Below are positions 44,837 through 56,676 of a stretch of DNA of 64,000 nucleotides, piece by piece. The notes beneath the pieces are model-generated. The model did no database searches. It was not told the DNA's origin and saw nothing but the letters and a program-made list of their open reading frames with translations. Position numbers and translations under genes: made by a program. Positions within the stretch are counted from its first letter, which is position 1; each line of letters begins with the position of its first letter. The stretch spans positions 1-64,000 of the forward strand of contig RWJK01001325.1 of the NCBI GenBank assembly GCA_004335835.1, given 5' to 3'. Source of the DNA: Scenedesmus sp. ARA3. Its lineage: Eukaryota > Chlorophyta > Chlorophyceae > Sphaeropleales > Scenedesmaceae.

Positions 44837-45256
44837 GACCCCCCAAGTGACTCGCAGGTTGAGATAAGTTGTTTAACCTACAAGTATGTTTGAATTAACT
44901 GCTTGCGCTACAGAAGCGTAGTGGAAAAGCCACAGCTGTCGGCCTGACGGGAGATGTCACCGCGCGCCTTTCCAGCAATTGCAGCAAGTCAGCTCAAAAC
45001 ACCACCTGAAGATCAAAGAACAGTGACGGAGGGGCTATCTGGCAGGATGGAACCCTTCATTCGCAACACAGCTGACAACAAAACCTAGTGTCGCGATTTC
45101 AGTGTGAACGCATCCTCAGGTTGCGACGAAAGTTTTGATACCTTGTGTTTACGTTTCTGTGACGTATTTGTTCTAGTGCGCTGCTCAAGTGACTTGTGAG
45201 TGGTGCAGTCCGTGCGAGGCGAACTCGGTGCTGTAGCTGTCTCAGGACCGTGTAAG
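44837..45256. promoter_or_regulatory. Divergent promoter region, NOC4 / BTB gene
   Basis: These 420 bp separate start codons at 44836 (minus) and 45257 (plus), so both promoters must lie here. The middle is AT-richer than the genes. No specific motif was identified. Confidence 0.5.
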
Positions 45257-47049
45257 ATGGAAGAAAACTACGATCCTGCTCAGTGGTATTCTAAAGGTGA
45301 AGCATTGTCTGCATCAGCTCTCCTCACCGCATCTTCTCAGCAGGAACTGGTCAGAGCCAAAGTCCTGTTTCCGGGGGCAAATACTTGATGTGCTGCACAT
45401 GCTGCAAGGTTTCACATTCAACGGCCAGTAACACGAAGCCCTGAAGCAGTGTAGCAATGAGCATGTGTGGTGACAGCAACAGACACCTGCGCCCAATGCA
45501 CGCCCCATGCTGTAGTACTACAGGACGACCAGCAGCACACCAGCAGTGCAATAGTTGCTGCATTCCATTTGATGCTGTATTCGTTGCACTCCACAGTGCC
45601 GGGCAGCAGCAGCACTCCCCGCGTCACCATACTGTGAGCGCTGACTCTCAGCCTGATGCTCGCCCGTCATCTTGCTCTCACTTTCCTTGCGCTGCACACA
45701 TGTGTCAAAGGCTGCGTGCCGGATGCTGTGCTGGTGCTGCGTGACGGCAAGGGCAACACGCTCTGTCGGCTGCGTGCAGTGAAAGCCATCCTGTCAGCCT
45801 GGTCGCCTGTGCTGAGGGGAGCCCTGGAGCTCACATGCTCACAGGAACAGCAGCAGCAGCAGCGGGATGGCCACAGCAGCAGCATATCCAGCGCCACTGC
45901 CGGCATGCATTCGACACTGATACACAGTGGCAGCAGCGGCTGCTTGGCCAGCTACGGCCACCAGGCTGCAGCAGCAGGCAGCAGCGGCACTGGCCTCAGC
46001 TGCGGCAGCAGCAGCGCGTATGTGACTGGCACTGGCACCAGCAGCATGGGGGATGGCGGCGGTGACTTTGGTGCAGGTGCTGCTGGCGGCGGCACTGCTG
46101 CTGCCGGCTGCTGTGCTGGCGTGCTGCATGCAGGCATGGCTGAGCTGCCTGTGCTGGTGAGGTGCCTTATATGTTGACTGCATCCACAAGCGCTCAGCTG
46201 CTGCAGCACTGCCAGCAGCATATTCATTGCCACAGTGCTGGGCTGGGACATGCAGTTGCGGCCAGCTAGTTGTCGTAAGGTGGTGACAGCCTGCAACACA
46301 GAAATGCCGGATGAACAGCAGAGAGCTTACTCGTGGTCGCACGTGGGGCGCCCTGCTGTAGTGCATGCAGTGCAGTGGCCCCCACACCAGGGAGCTGGTG
46401 AGCTGCACCACAAAACTCAGGGCAGTCCAGCATGTGTCACAGGGCTGTTACATCACAGTCCAGCCATTGCAAACAGCATGAGCAGCTTGTTTATGGATGC
46501 AGTCAACATCAAAGCACTGTATTTGCAGCTACTAACATGGGCTGCCACCTCTCCACCTCCATCCCCCCTCCCACTACACTCACACACGCACCGCCACCAC
46601 CTCACACTACCACACATGCCCCCCNTGCCAGGTGGAGCACCACAAGGAGGTGGAGGCGTGGAAGGTGGCGCTGTGCCTGATGCACCCGCTGGACCCCACC
46701 TGCGGCCGCTCCCCCTCCAGCCTGGTCACCACATGCACCATACGGCCCCTGGTGGCGCTGGCTGACAAGTACAACCTGGCGGTGAGCGTGTGGGCGGCAG
46801 CAGCACGGCAGCGTGACGCGGGAAACAGCCGCGCATTGAGCTCGCCTGAGAGCAGCTTATGGTTGTCACGCATCTGCTTGCCCCCTCGCTAGGCTCTGCC
46901 CTCCCGCCTGCAGGATGTGCTTTGAACCAGGCTGCCGCGCACTGTGGCCATACTGCGCATGCGGACATCCGGTGTGACCAGCCCTGCCTTACCCTTTTCA
47001 CACCATGGGCCTGACCGGCTGCCATCTGCTGGCATGCTGTTGCTGCCTG

Positions 47050-47088
<39 letters not shown>

Positions 47089-48125
47089 GCCAGGGCCTGC
47101 TGCCGTACGCCAAAGACATGCTGCTGGACCCGCGCAGCAGCTACGGCGTGCCGGGCATCCACGACTGCTACAAGCTGGACGCGCTGGAGTGGATCGGCAT
47201 CGCTGAGGGCGTGCCGGGCTTTGAGGCGGTGGTGGTGCGCTGCATCAGCCAGATCGTGGCCAGCGTGACCAGCGCGCGGGGGCGCAGCCAGCGCGTGGCT
47301 GGCGCGGCTGACCAGCCCAGGTGCGCGGCAGCCAGCAGCGCAGGCAGCACGCCGTGCATTGCCTGCCTGGGCCGGCTGATGGCGCAAGCGAGCCCTACGC
47401 AGATGCACTGCTGTTGGTGTTGTCTTGATTGGTGTGGGAGCGTGTCACAGCAGGTGCCCACGTCGGGGCACAGCATACGCAGTGGTGGAGTCCACGGTTG
47501 TTGCCTAGCAGCATCGCTGGGCGCGCTGTGCCCTGCGCACCTCTTCATTTGTCACCGCTGCTGCGTTCAGCTGCAGCTAACGCCTAGGTAACACGGCTGC
47601 GGCCATCACCTGTGGCGCTGCTGTGCGCTGCTGCTGCCAGGTACCGCGCGCACGAGGCGCTGATGAGCGCCATGTGTGGGCTGCGCCCCGAGACGTGTGC
47701 CAAGCTGGCGGCCAGCCTGGCCAGCTGCCTGGCGGTGGCCTGCGAGAACATGGCCAACCAGGACAGGTGCGGCGGCGACAGCTTGTCAATTTTTGGACTT
47801 GCACTCTTGCTTTGGCGACCCCACCGGCGCCTGCACGGCCGCCGGTAGACGTGCTCGCAGGAATGTTTTTTTTAAAACCCGCCTGATGTTCTGTTTTGTC
47901 TGGTATGTGCTGCACACCATCTGCGTGTGTAGTTGCGCTGTGGCGGCGATGGTGTGCCGTTCCATCACAGCTCTGTGCACTGTTGTTGCGCTGTCTGCAG
48001 AGCAGCTGCCCCTGCACTGCCCGTCACAGCTGCGTGTGTGCCCGTGCTGCAGGTACTCCATCAAGCCAGTGGGCGAGCACACACCCTGGGGCTGGGAGTA
48101 CCAGTACGAGCCGCTGAGGAAGTGA
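45257..48125 (+). CDS. BTB/POZ-domain protein (353 aa, 6 exons)
   Basis: Exons: 45257-45296, 45711-46156, 46632-46781, 47094-47320, 47641-47766, 48053-48125; phases agree. The BTB fold is split by a Ser/Gly/Ala insertion of about 85 residues. Its first half reads PDAVLVLRDGKGNT, then AVKAILSAWSPVLRGAL; the second half reads VEAWKVALCLMHPLDP, then PLVALADKYNLAGLLPYAKD. BTB proteins dimerise and often bridge substrates to Cullin-3 ubiquitin ligases. The rest (about 215-353) is a BACK-like helical region with a short tail HTPWGWEYQYEPLRK; no kelch, MATH or zinc finger follows. Adaptor function is inferred from the fold only. An isolated N at 46625 lies just before the third exon's acceptor. Confidence 0.78.
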
Positions 48126-49837
48126 GGCACATGCGCATGAGGTGAGGCACATGCGCATGAGGTGCAGAGCTGAGGCCTGAATCCGAGCGGGCGGGAGCCC
48201 CTGCAGTGTGGCGTCACTGTGCGCACACACGCTGCACGCGTCACGCATGCAGCTGCCTGCGCCGGGAGCAGTGACGCCAGTGGTAACGCCTGTGACCGCT
48301 CTGGACTTGCCATGACAGCAGGCAATGCAAGGCGCTGGCTGGAAGGTGCTGCTGGCTGGAGGGTGCAGGGGCTGCTGAGCTGCCCAGCATCTGGTTGTGC
48401 TGGGGCTGGCCATTCCCGCACCAGCACACATGGTTGGCACACACCAGCAACCAGCTGTGGGCATGCAGGCTGCCGAGTTGCGGGCTCAAGGGCTGACTTG
48501 CGTGCATGTGCGGTGATGGTGCCACCTCGCGCTGCAGTGGCACTTGTACACGCCAGAGCCCGTGCACACTTCCCTTGGTGTTACCTTGGTTGTATTACTG
48601 CCCCTGCTGTACTATATGGCGGCCCCCTGCATTTGAGAGAGTTAAACAGGCTAGACATGCTGTTGAAACAGAGTTTGCATTGTACATGTAAGCAGTTGAC
48701 CGCCGCGAGCGTCGAAATGCCGTGTTAGTGCTGCTACTTGATGTCGAGCAAGTGGTGGGGTCACACTGATGAACTGTGGAGCACGGAGTCCTGTTGGTGT
48801 GCAGCCCCTGGCTGATGCCGCATCGCCTGCTCTTGCATCCCTGCCATGCTTGTGCCACCCTGTCTGTTTGGGGTGCTGCATCTTCAACATGTAGGCTGGC
48901 TGGCTGCCAGTATGGTGTGGTGCTGCTCATGGTGCTGGGGAGCTCACCGCTGCCATGCGAGCTGTGGTTGGTTGGATCCTATGCTGTACCATGCACATTC
49001 ACTGTTGAGAAGCCTCTCAGATGTCGTCAGTTGCACACCTCGTCAGTTGCACACACCAGCGTCCTTTGGATCCTGGCTTTGTCTAGAATTCGTCATTTTA
49101 CAGCTGCTTCTCCAGTCCAGTTCAACAAGTTGTTCCTGTCCTCTGGCTCTTGATGTTTGGCCTGCTGGGCTTGCTTCTGGGAAGCACTGCAGCTCTTTCC
49201 TGGTGCACTGCACCTTTCCTGGTGCACTGCACCACTTCTAAGAAGTCATGTCTGCCTGTTCGTCTGCTCCAGTGGGGCGCAGAGCTGATGGAGTTTTCGC
49301 TATGGCTGAATGGTGAAGTGTTGATGATCAATGCCACCTGAGTACGCTTGCGCTGCGGCACGGTGCTGTACAAGGGTTCAGCTGTCCAACATAATTATAT
49401 GACGTATGCATCAACACTTTGCAAGCGTTATGCTGCGACACGGCAGCTGCGTGGTAACTGTCATATTCTACACCAGGCACTGTCTGGTGGCAGGTTGCCA
49501 CCGCGATCACGTCATGCACGACAATGGCAGCTGTCAGAAACTTGCTGTCAGTTCTGGCAGGGTCAAGAAAGAGGAGTGCAACAATTGCACAATCATTTGT
49601 GACATAGGATCGGTTCGGGAGACAGAACTAGCCGGACTTAGCTTGCAGTCAGGGACCTTGCACTTGCACTTGCCAATCACTGTGTTTGGCAAACGTGTTG
49701 CCAAGACGTCGGACTTTAAGGTCGTAAGGATCAACGTCACAACCTCAGTCGAAGATCAAAACCACTCGAGCCATAGCTACTGAATCTGGCGTTTTGCAGA
49801 GCTGGGCTGCTGTTCTTTCTTGCCCCGCGTAACCGAA
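48126..49837. other. Intergenic region
   Basis: A 20-bp unit (gaggcacatgcgcatgaggt) is repeated twice at 48124-48163, just after the BTB stop. tttcctggtgcactgcacc is repeated at about 49196-49232. Open frames at 49150-49341 and 49406-49783 (Cys-rich) could not be tied to splice signals or a family. Confidence 0.4.
48687..48691 (+). terminator. Candidate poly(A) signal TGTAA of the BTB gene
   Basis: First TGTAA after the BTB stop, 562 nt downstream; a long 3' UTR would be required. Confidence 0.3.
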
Positions 49838-50585
49838 ATGGCGGGCTCGACGCGGGGAGCTGTACTAGCTGCAGGCGTGCTTGTAATGTATTTCCTACTC
49901 GCTATAAGCGTTTGTGAAGCGGCTGATAGCTCTGGTAGGCACAAAAACGCGAGCTACAGAGCCTGGGGGAACAGATCTGTTGGTGCTGCAGCACCAGCTG
50001 CGACCTTGTGAAGCGCTGCGGTGCAGAGGGAAATTTGTTTCAAATTGTTCATGTCAAGAAATCGCTACTGGCTTATGTGTGTCTGCAGGGGCGCAGATGC
50101 TGAGCCGCAGGATGCTGCAGCTGAGGGGCGGCAACCTTCACAGCTACGTTGTGCGAAGCGCAGCAGCAACGTATGAGGTCAGTCTAGGCATGAGTTCAAC
50201 ATTGACGGGGCTATCTATTCTGCATTTTCTGTTTGCTGCTGCTGAGTCAGCTTGCAACAGCTACTGCAAATGCTCACACACACTTGACCACAACATGCCA
50301 CGCTCTACAGTGCGTGGCTAAGTTGCAATCCACTTTCAAGTGCCAGCAGAGTAGCGCATGTGCTCAACCTGAAGTCACTACACGTAGAAGGTTATCACTT
50401 GGCAAGGAATGCTGCTGCTGATGCTGCAGGCCATCGATGAAGCTGCTCGCCATGGCGCATCCATTCCAGCAGTGCAGCGTGCAGCAATGGTCGGCTCCAG
50501 CACCAGCTGGGCGCTGGGCCAGGGAGACCCCAGCACCTTTGACATGGTGGAGTGGCAGTCCAGGCGTGGTGGGCACAAGCTGTGA
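49838..50585 (+). CDS. Small predicted secreted protein, family unknown (129 aa)
   Basis: Exons: 49838-49982, 50089-50177, 50430-50585; phases 1 then 0. The N-terminus is a classic signal peptide: a short basic start (MAGSTRGA), a hydrophobic core (LVMYFLLAISV) and a likely cleavage after CEA near residue 28. The mature part is hydrophilic, with NAS and NRS glycosylation sequons, an Arg-rich RRMLQLRGG stretch and a Trp-containing C-terminus (MVEWQSRRGG). It has no transmembrane segment. I do not recognise it. It might be a wall or extracellular peptide. The second donor is gtcagt, weaker than the local norm, so the last exon is less sure. Confidence 0.5.
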
Positions 50586-52288
50586 GCTGCCCTTTGGGAG
50601 TGCTCAAGGCGCTGACCCAGCATCCAGTTACACATCGAGGTGCCAGCTGCACAACGTTGCGGCAACGGCTGTTTGCAGCAGCTACAAACGCAGCCCTGGC
50701 AGTGGTGGCGTAGCAGACACCAGGCAAACAGCACTGTGTGATGAATGGCACTGCTGCGCAGTGCAGGCAAAGCTGCTGCACGGCAGCGTGGCACACCATA
50801 TCTTTGTTTTTGTTTTGAGAGAGGATAGTTACATGTGGGTCCTGGCACCATCTTGGATGGTATGAGACACTGATTTCACTTCATCCTGTGAGCGTCGTCG
50901 CTGGCTGTGCCAGGCCCTCACGCCTCGCGCAGCCACCAGTGCAGCGGTTGGAAGACAGCAGCTCACTAGCCCAGCTTGTGCCTGCAGTAGGACTGGCCGC
51001 AGCATGCCACATCTTAGGGTTTGTGCTTTCTATAAGACATGCGCCGAGGCGTTGGACATGCATGCTGCATCTCCATGCCAGCTGGCGCACAGACGGAATG
51101 CTTGAGCCGCACTGACAATACTGCTGTGCACGGGCCCTTGCAGTCCACTGGTGTGTCTTTGCTGTCTGGCGCTGTTGCTGTACACACATGAGGCAAGCAG
51201 CATGCTTCTGATGCCATGTATTTATCAATCAATGTGCCAGCAATGGTATCGATGTGCCAGCGATGAAAACCCTGACCTGGTGCTCGTAAATTTCACTCAC
51301 ATCTGGCATCATAATCAATTTGAGGGTTGTGCATCTATAAAGATGTGATGCATTGCACCCTCCCAAAGCCGCACAGCAGGTGGCTGCTGCTGCAACGACC
51401 ACATATTACAGCACATTGGGCATTGTGCTTCAGCAGGAGCTGCTATGGTTCCTGACCATTTTATCACAAAAGTGGAAATGGTGCACTTTGGTGCAATTGT
51501 TGACACTGCTGTTGCATGATGCTGCAGTCAGCCAGCAGAGCGACACAGGCAGACTGCCTTGCGCCCATTATGCTGGACGTGGGGATGCCACATCAATACG
51601 ATTTGCCAGGTCCGCACACAATAACCGACACTCCCTTTTCACATTTGCGCATATCCTTGTTGTTTAACATCCACTTGCATTGAGACTGGGCGCACGTAAT
51701 GCTGCGTGCCTTGTTGTTGTTAACCATGTTGTTGGCAACATGGACTGCACCAGGCATGCTCAGCATGCTCAGGCTGAACTACAAGCTGCATGCAGCCACC
51801 GCAGTATGACAGTACCGTACTACATGATGGGTAACATGATGATGATGATGTACTACATGACAGTGATTACATTGCCATTTGCCGCCAACTTCAACGCCTG
51901 CACTGCAAGCTGGCAGCAGTGGCTCTGCAAATAAGCCGCTTGCTGTGCATATGCACCGCTTGCCAGGCAGTGTTGCTCAGTGTGCAATGGCTGTGTGCCA
52001 CACTGTACACATGTGCTATGGCTACTCACGGCCTGTGTGATGGTTCAGTTGTCTGTGTTGGCACTGATGCTAGCCGGGAAAAGGCGTCATCATATGATTT
52101 ACGTATTGTAACCGTAGGCACCAGCATCAACATCAGTGACATCAGGACCAGCAAAGCTGTCAGTGACAGTGTTGTTGGACCGTTGTTGACCTTGGGTGAC
52201 CTGGCGGTGAGAGCCATCAGTGCATACATGCGGCCCATGAGCACCACGTTGCTGCAGCAGTGACTTACATGCATCCAATGGTAACACA
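50586..52288. other. Intergenic region
   Basis: No gene could be supported. A gtaacatgatgatgatgatg tract (about 51829-51850) resembles the one near 34570. An open frame at 51919-52263 ends 25 bp before the F-box gene start and may be part of its 5' region or noncoding. Confidence 0.4.
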
Positions 52289-55200
52289 ATGAAGCTCAAA
52301 GACGCCAGCAAGGCGATCAATGCCAAGCAGCAGCAGCACAAAGGATCGAACATCAAAGCACAGGAGGTTGCAGCATCCAGCAATGATGTGGCAAACAAGC
52401 AAGACACAAATATCAAAGCTAAAACTGGCAGACTGCAACAGGAGCAGCCGCAACGGGGGAGCCAGCAGCTGGGACAGGAGCAGCAGCTCGGCACCATCGG
52501 CATGCAGCCCGATCCTCTTTTGTTGGTAGCACTACACGTAAGTGTGGGTGCTGGGCCCGTCTGGTGCTTCGGACTTTGTTGTGCAGCCTGCTTACGGGTG
52601 ACTGAACGGGGGCATGGAGGCGCGTGCCTGCTAAGTTTGACATGATCGATTTAATTAAGGGCATATATGGCCATTAGCATGTGGAAACATGTGTACTCAG
52701 GTGACAGTGGCACTCCTGCCTGATTTCTGTCTGTGGCCTGGCCTCATTGCCGCCCTTGTTGCAGGCTTCCCGGCCTCGACTGCTCAGTATCGACGATCTA
52801 CTGGCATGCCGATGCGTCTGCAAGCAGTGGAGGCAGCGTTTAGGCACAGCTTTCTGCCACAGCATCAGGGTACCACACAGCCTGTGGACTGAGGCCTCCA
52901 CACCTCGCCTAGCAGCCTGCATCAGTGAAGCTGTGGCTGCATACCCGCATGCCAGTGACCTGGTGCTGGATGCCGGCGGGTGCAGGCCAGGCCTGACGCC
53001 AGAGCTGTGGCAACCGCTGCTGCAGGCAATCAATCCATGGCTGACACAGCAGCCTGCGCCTCGCAGCAGCAGCAACAGCAGGATATGCAGCAGCCCAGCA
53101 GGGCCTGGAGCAAGCTGTGCGAAGAACAGTCGCAGCAATGCCAGGGGTGGGGCCCAGCACAGCAGCAACGGCGCTGCGCGGAGCAATGGTGCCGCCAAGT
53201 GCGTGCACCTGCACCTGCAGGCGCCGCCGTCGCCTCAGCGTCTGCTGGCGCTGACGCAGCTGCAGCAGCTGAGCCACCTACGGCTGCAGCACACCAGCCA
53301 GAGCCTGTACAGCCGGCACCTTGCTGCGCTGTCGTGCCTGGGCCAGCTGGAGAGCCTGGTGCTGCTGCTGAGCCACCCGCGGCTGGACCTGCGCAGCCTG
53401 GCACACCAGCGCGCTCGGCGGGTGCCGCTCAAGATGGACTGCCTGAGCAGCATGCAGCAGCTGACAGAGCTGCAGCTGAGCAGCCAGGGGCCTGCAGGTG
53501 AGCGCCGGCTGCTGCGAGCGCCTGGATGCGCTGACACGTGCATTACAGTTGTTGCTGGCTGGCTAGATGGAGAAGGACGTGCATGCGTCGACACATATGC
53601 ATGTCTCTGTGCTTGCTGCCTGTCGCCTCTAGCATGTCCTGCAGCCGATTTTGTGAAAAGTGCACAGCACATTGAAAAAGCGCCTGCCGTGTTCAACTGA
53701 TTTGATAGGTGTGCGGTTTTTTGCTGTTTTTGTGCTGGTGCCGAGCTAGCACAGTGCCTGTGTTGCAACCTATGTTGCTGACGCCTGGCTTCTCTCTCTT
53801 TATGCTGCCGCGTGGCTCCTCATTGCAGGCGAGCTGCTGCCCGACACAGTTGCAGCCTTCAGCAGTCCTGCGAGCCTGGCAGCACTGTCCAACCTGCGCT
53901 GCCTGGGCATAAGCGAAGCAGCCTTGCCTGGTCCCACACCTGCCAGTGGATGGCTGGCGCCGCTGACCGCGCTGCAGCAGCTGCAGCTGGTGCAGCTGGA
54001 TGAGCCAGGCAAGGCGCAGCGCAGGGCAGGCAGGAGCACAGCAGGCACCAGCACGTGCGGCGCAGGAGGAGCTGCATCAGGCTCACCTGGCAGCGCAGGC
54101 AGCTTGGCCAACGGCCTGCTGTGTGCTGGAGGGTTTGGGGCGCTGGCTGCAGCTGCTGCAGCTGCAGGCCGCAGTGGTGGCAGCGCAGCTGAGCAGCTGC
54201 AGGTGTTGCAACAGCAGCAGCAGCAGCTGCAGGCCCTGCTGCCTGGGCTGCAAGGGCAGCTGGCTGCTCAGCAGCAGCAGCAGCACAGCGCTGGCTTTGG
54301 CAAGCGTACCAGCACTGGCAGCGGCGGGGCCCCCGCAGTGCCCAGTGGTGGCGGGGCAGGGCAGGGCCCGGTGCGCACCAGCAGCACAGGCAGCAGCACT
54401 GACGCTGACTCAGCCGTGTTGCCAGCAGGCGGTGCCAGCAGTGACACTGCAGCTGAGCTGCCGCCGCTGCCACCCCTGGACCTCAGTGGCGTGCTGCCGA
54501 ACTTGAGCAGCCTGCATGTGTCCAACCTGGCAGGGGAGCGCCTGGTTGGCCTGCGCATCCCCAGCCACCTCACGCGGCTGTCCCTGCACCTAGCCAGCCC
54601 CTGCCCAGGCGCAGTGACTGGCGAGCAGCTGGCGTCAGTGGTCCTGCAAGCAGCGGCCAGCCTGGTGTCGCTGGAGCTGGGGCTGGGGCTGCGCTTCAGC
54701 CTGTCTGGCGGCGTCATGCGCAGCCTGAAGCGCGGGCTGAAGAGCCTGCGGGACCTGAGCCTGGTGGAGGGCACGCAGGACCACCTGGAGGGCCTGGGCT
54801 GCTGGTGCAACCTGCGGCGCCTGGAGCTGGTGGAAGGCCGCTGCAGTGTGCCGCTGCGGGGCCTGTACGAGCTCAGCATGCGCGCCGCCATGGGGCGCAC
54901 GCCAGGCGTGCTGCGCTACTGCGGGCATGTGCGGCATGTGGAGGAGCTGGCTGGCAGGCTGGGCGGCGCGCTGCAGGAGCTGCGCCTGGACAGCCTGGCA
55001 GGGATCGGCGGGCTGGGCCGCACGCCGCTGCTTGCGGACAGCAGCGGTGATGGCAGCGACTCCATGGAGCAGCAGCAGCTGCCGCCCCTGCCGCAGCAGC
55101 AGGATGAGCCGACGCACTCGTCACCCCTGGCGCAGCTGGTGTCGCTGACACGGCTGGAGGTCCACGGCGAGCGGCTCGGGCTGCTTGACAGCAGGTCTGG

Positions 55201-55705
55201 TGCTGCCATCGGTAGCCTGCAGCAGTTGGTGGTGCTGGAGATTGTCGGTCAGGAAGCCTGGCTTGCGCCTGAGCTGGGCGTAAAAGAGCAGCTGGGCTGG
55301 CTGCGGGGGCTGTCACAGTTGAGGCAGCTGCGACTTGCCGGCGTGATGCTAGGGCGCAGCAAACTTGCAGGAATCGGCAGCAACAGCAGCAGTGCAGACA
55401 GCAGTAGAGGCTTGCAGGACAGGGGTGCTGCAGCCGGCAAGAGCAGCAGCAGCAAGGCGGGCAGCGGCAGTCTGGTGCCTGCTGTCAAGGGGCTTGGCAA
55501 CGGGCTTGCAAGTGCGGGCAGTGGCAGCAACTCTGGCGTCAGCAAGGCGGCAGTGGCAAATGCTGCTGCGCCTGTTGCTGCTGTTGGCGTTGTGTTGGAC
55601 CCTGCAGCAGCAGCCGCACGAGACCTGCTGGTGTCCGTGTCCTTGGAGGAGCTGCGGCGTTGGCTGAGCCAGATGCTGCCTTACTGCAGAGTATGGCTGG
55701 ACTGA
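52289..55705 (+). CDS. F-box / leucine-rich-repeat-like protein (952 aa, 3 exons)
   Basis: Exons: 52289-52537, 52765-53497, 53829-55705; phases agree. The first about 70 residues are Lys/Gln-rich. An F-box follows, split by intron 1: PDPLLLVALHASRPRLLS, then DLLACRCVCKQWRQRLG (about 74-115). F-box proteins dock onto Skp1 in SCF ubiquitin ligases. The rest holds scattered leucine-rich segments that look like irregular LRRs (LTQLQQLSHLRLQHTS, LSCLGQLESLVLLLSHPRLD, LSNLRCLGISEAAL, LTALQQLQLVQLD, LSSLHVSNLAGE), broken by Ala/Ser/Gln insertions. Substrate binding by these LRRs is inferred. The frame is open upstream of 52289 without another ATG close by, so the start is probable rather than certain. 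Confidence 0.78.
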
Positions 55706-56676
55706 GCGGCACCTTTCCTGTTGCGTGGTTGCCAGGCGCTGCTGTATTCGCTGGTATCCGCGATATGCTGCTCATCCGCGATTTTTTTGTACAGTTGCTG
55801 GCTACCATATACGGCAAGACAGTGCTGTGTTCGGTGGTCTGTGCACGGCAGCAGGGGATGTGCTATGACATGCAGGACTTGAGAGCATGGCAAGCACCTC
55901 AGTGCTGGATGACGTGTTTTGTGTAGTTTGTATGCGTTGACACTGTGTTGTGTAGCAGGCTTCATGTTGATTTCCTTTTGTCAGCAGTGTTGGAGTGTGG
56001 GTTCTGAAACTACGCCAGAGGAAGGCCAGCTACCTGAAGGCCAGCGTTAGGCATCTGCTTTGCAGCAAATTCAATGGTTCAGCCACCGTTGGTGATAGTA
56101 ATGTGTAAGGCTGCAACATTTCATTCTGCAATTCTTTATACTGCGTTATGTATGTTTTGGGATGCAGGTCGGGCCTCCGAGCTCGAAAAGTAGCAGAGAA
56201 GGTGTTCTGTGCTGCTGTGTCAGAAACGAGACCGAATCGCGCGATCCGAATAGAATCAATATTACTTACAGTGTTTAAGTTGATGTTGATGCACGGTTTG
56301 TCGTATGTACAGAGCCCTGCTACAGTCAGAACACCAGTGTATCTGTCACTGCGTTAAGCCCGCGTCATGCCCCCTGGCCTGGTCATCGTGTAAGCATTTA
56401 CGCCGTTTGACGAGCTGCTGGTATACTGTGGATGCTGGCTGTAGCACAGGACCGTTGCAAACCCTAGCATGCCTGCTTGCCCTAGACGTTCGATGGCGAC
56501 TGCTTTGCAGCTGGAAGCAGCCATCTCGTCCTGAATTTTGAGTCACCAAGTCACAGCTAGAATGTTACTGGCGCCGTGCGCGTGTGATTCTATAGTACTG
56601 GTGTAAAGTGGTAGTGCCGGGTACTGCTGCTTTTCTTTCAGCGCCGACCAGCAAGCGTCCGCGCTAGCTCGCAAAT
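55706..56676. other. Intergenic region, F-box gene / GT2-GH9 gene
   Basis: It holds the F-box 3' UTR (TGTAA at 56104-56108) and, presumably, the promoter of the glycosyltransferase gene. No open frame with support was seen. Confidence 0.45.
56104..56108 (+). terminator. Candidate poly(A) signal TGTAA of the F-box gene
   Basis: TGTAA lies 399 nt after the stop at 55705. Confidence 0.4.

Noticed and set aside
49406..49783. 125-codon Cys-rich plus-strand frame
   Set aside because: It starts right after a stop and has no splice context or recognisable family; it could be real but is not supportable.
51919..52263. 114-codon frame just upstream of the F-box gene
   Set aside because: Different frame from the F-box exon and no homology; at most an upstream ORF in its 5' region.
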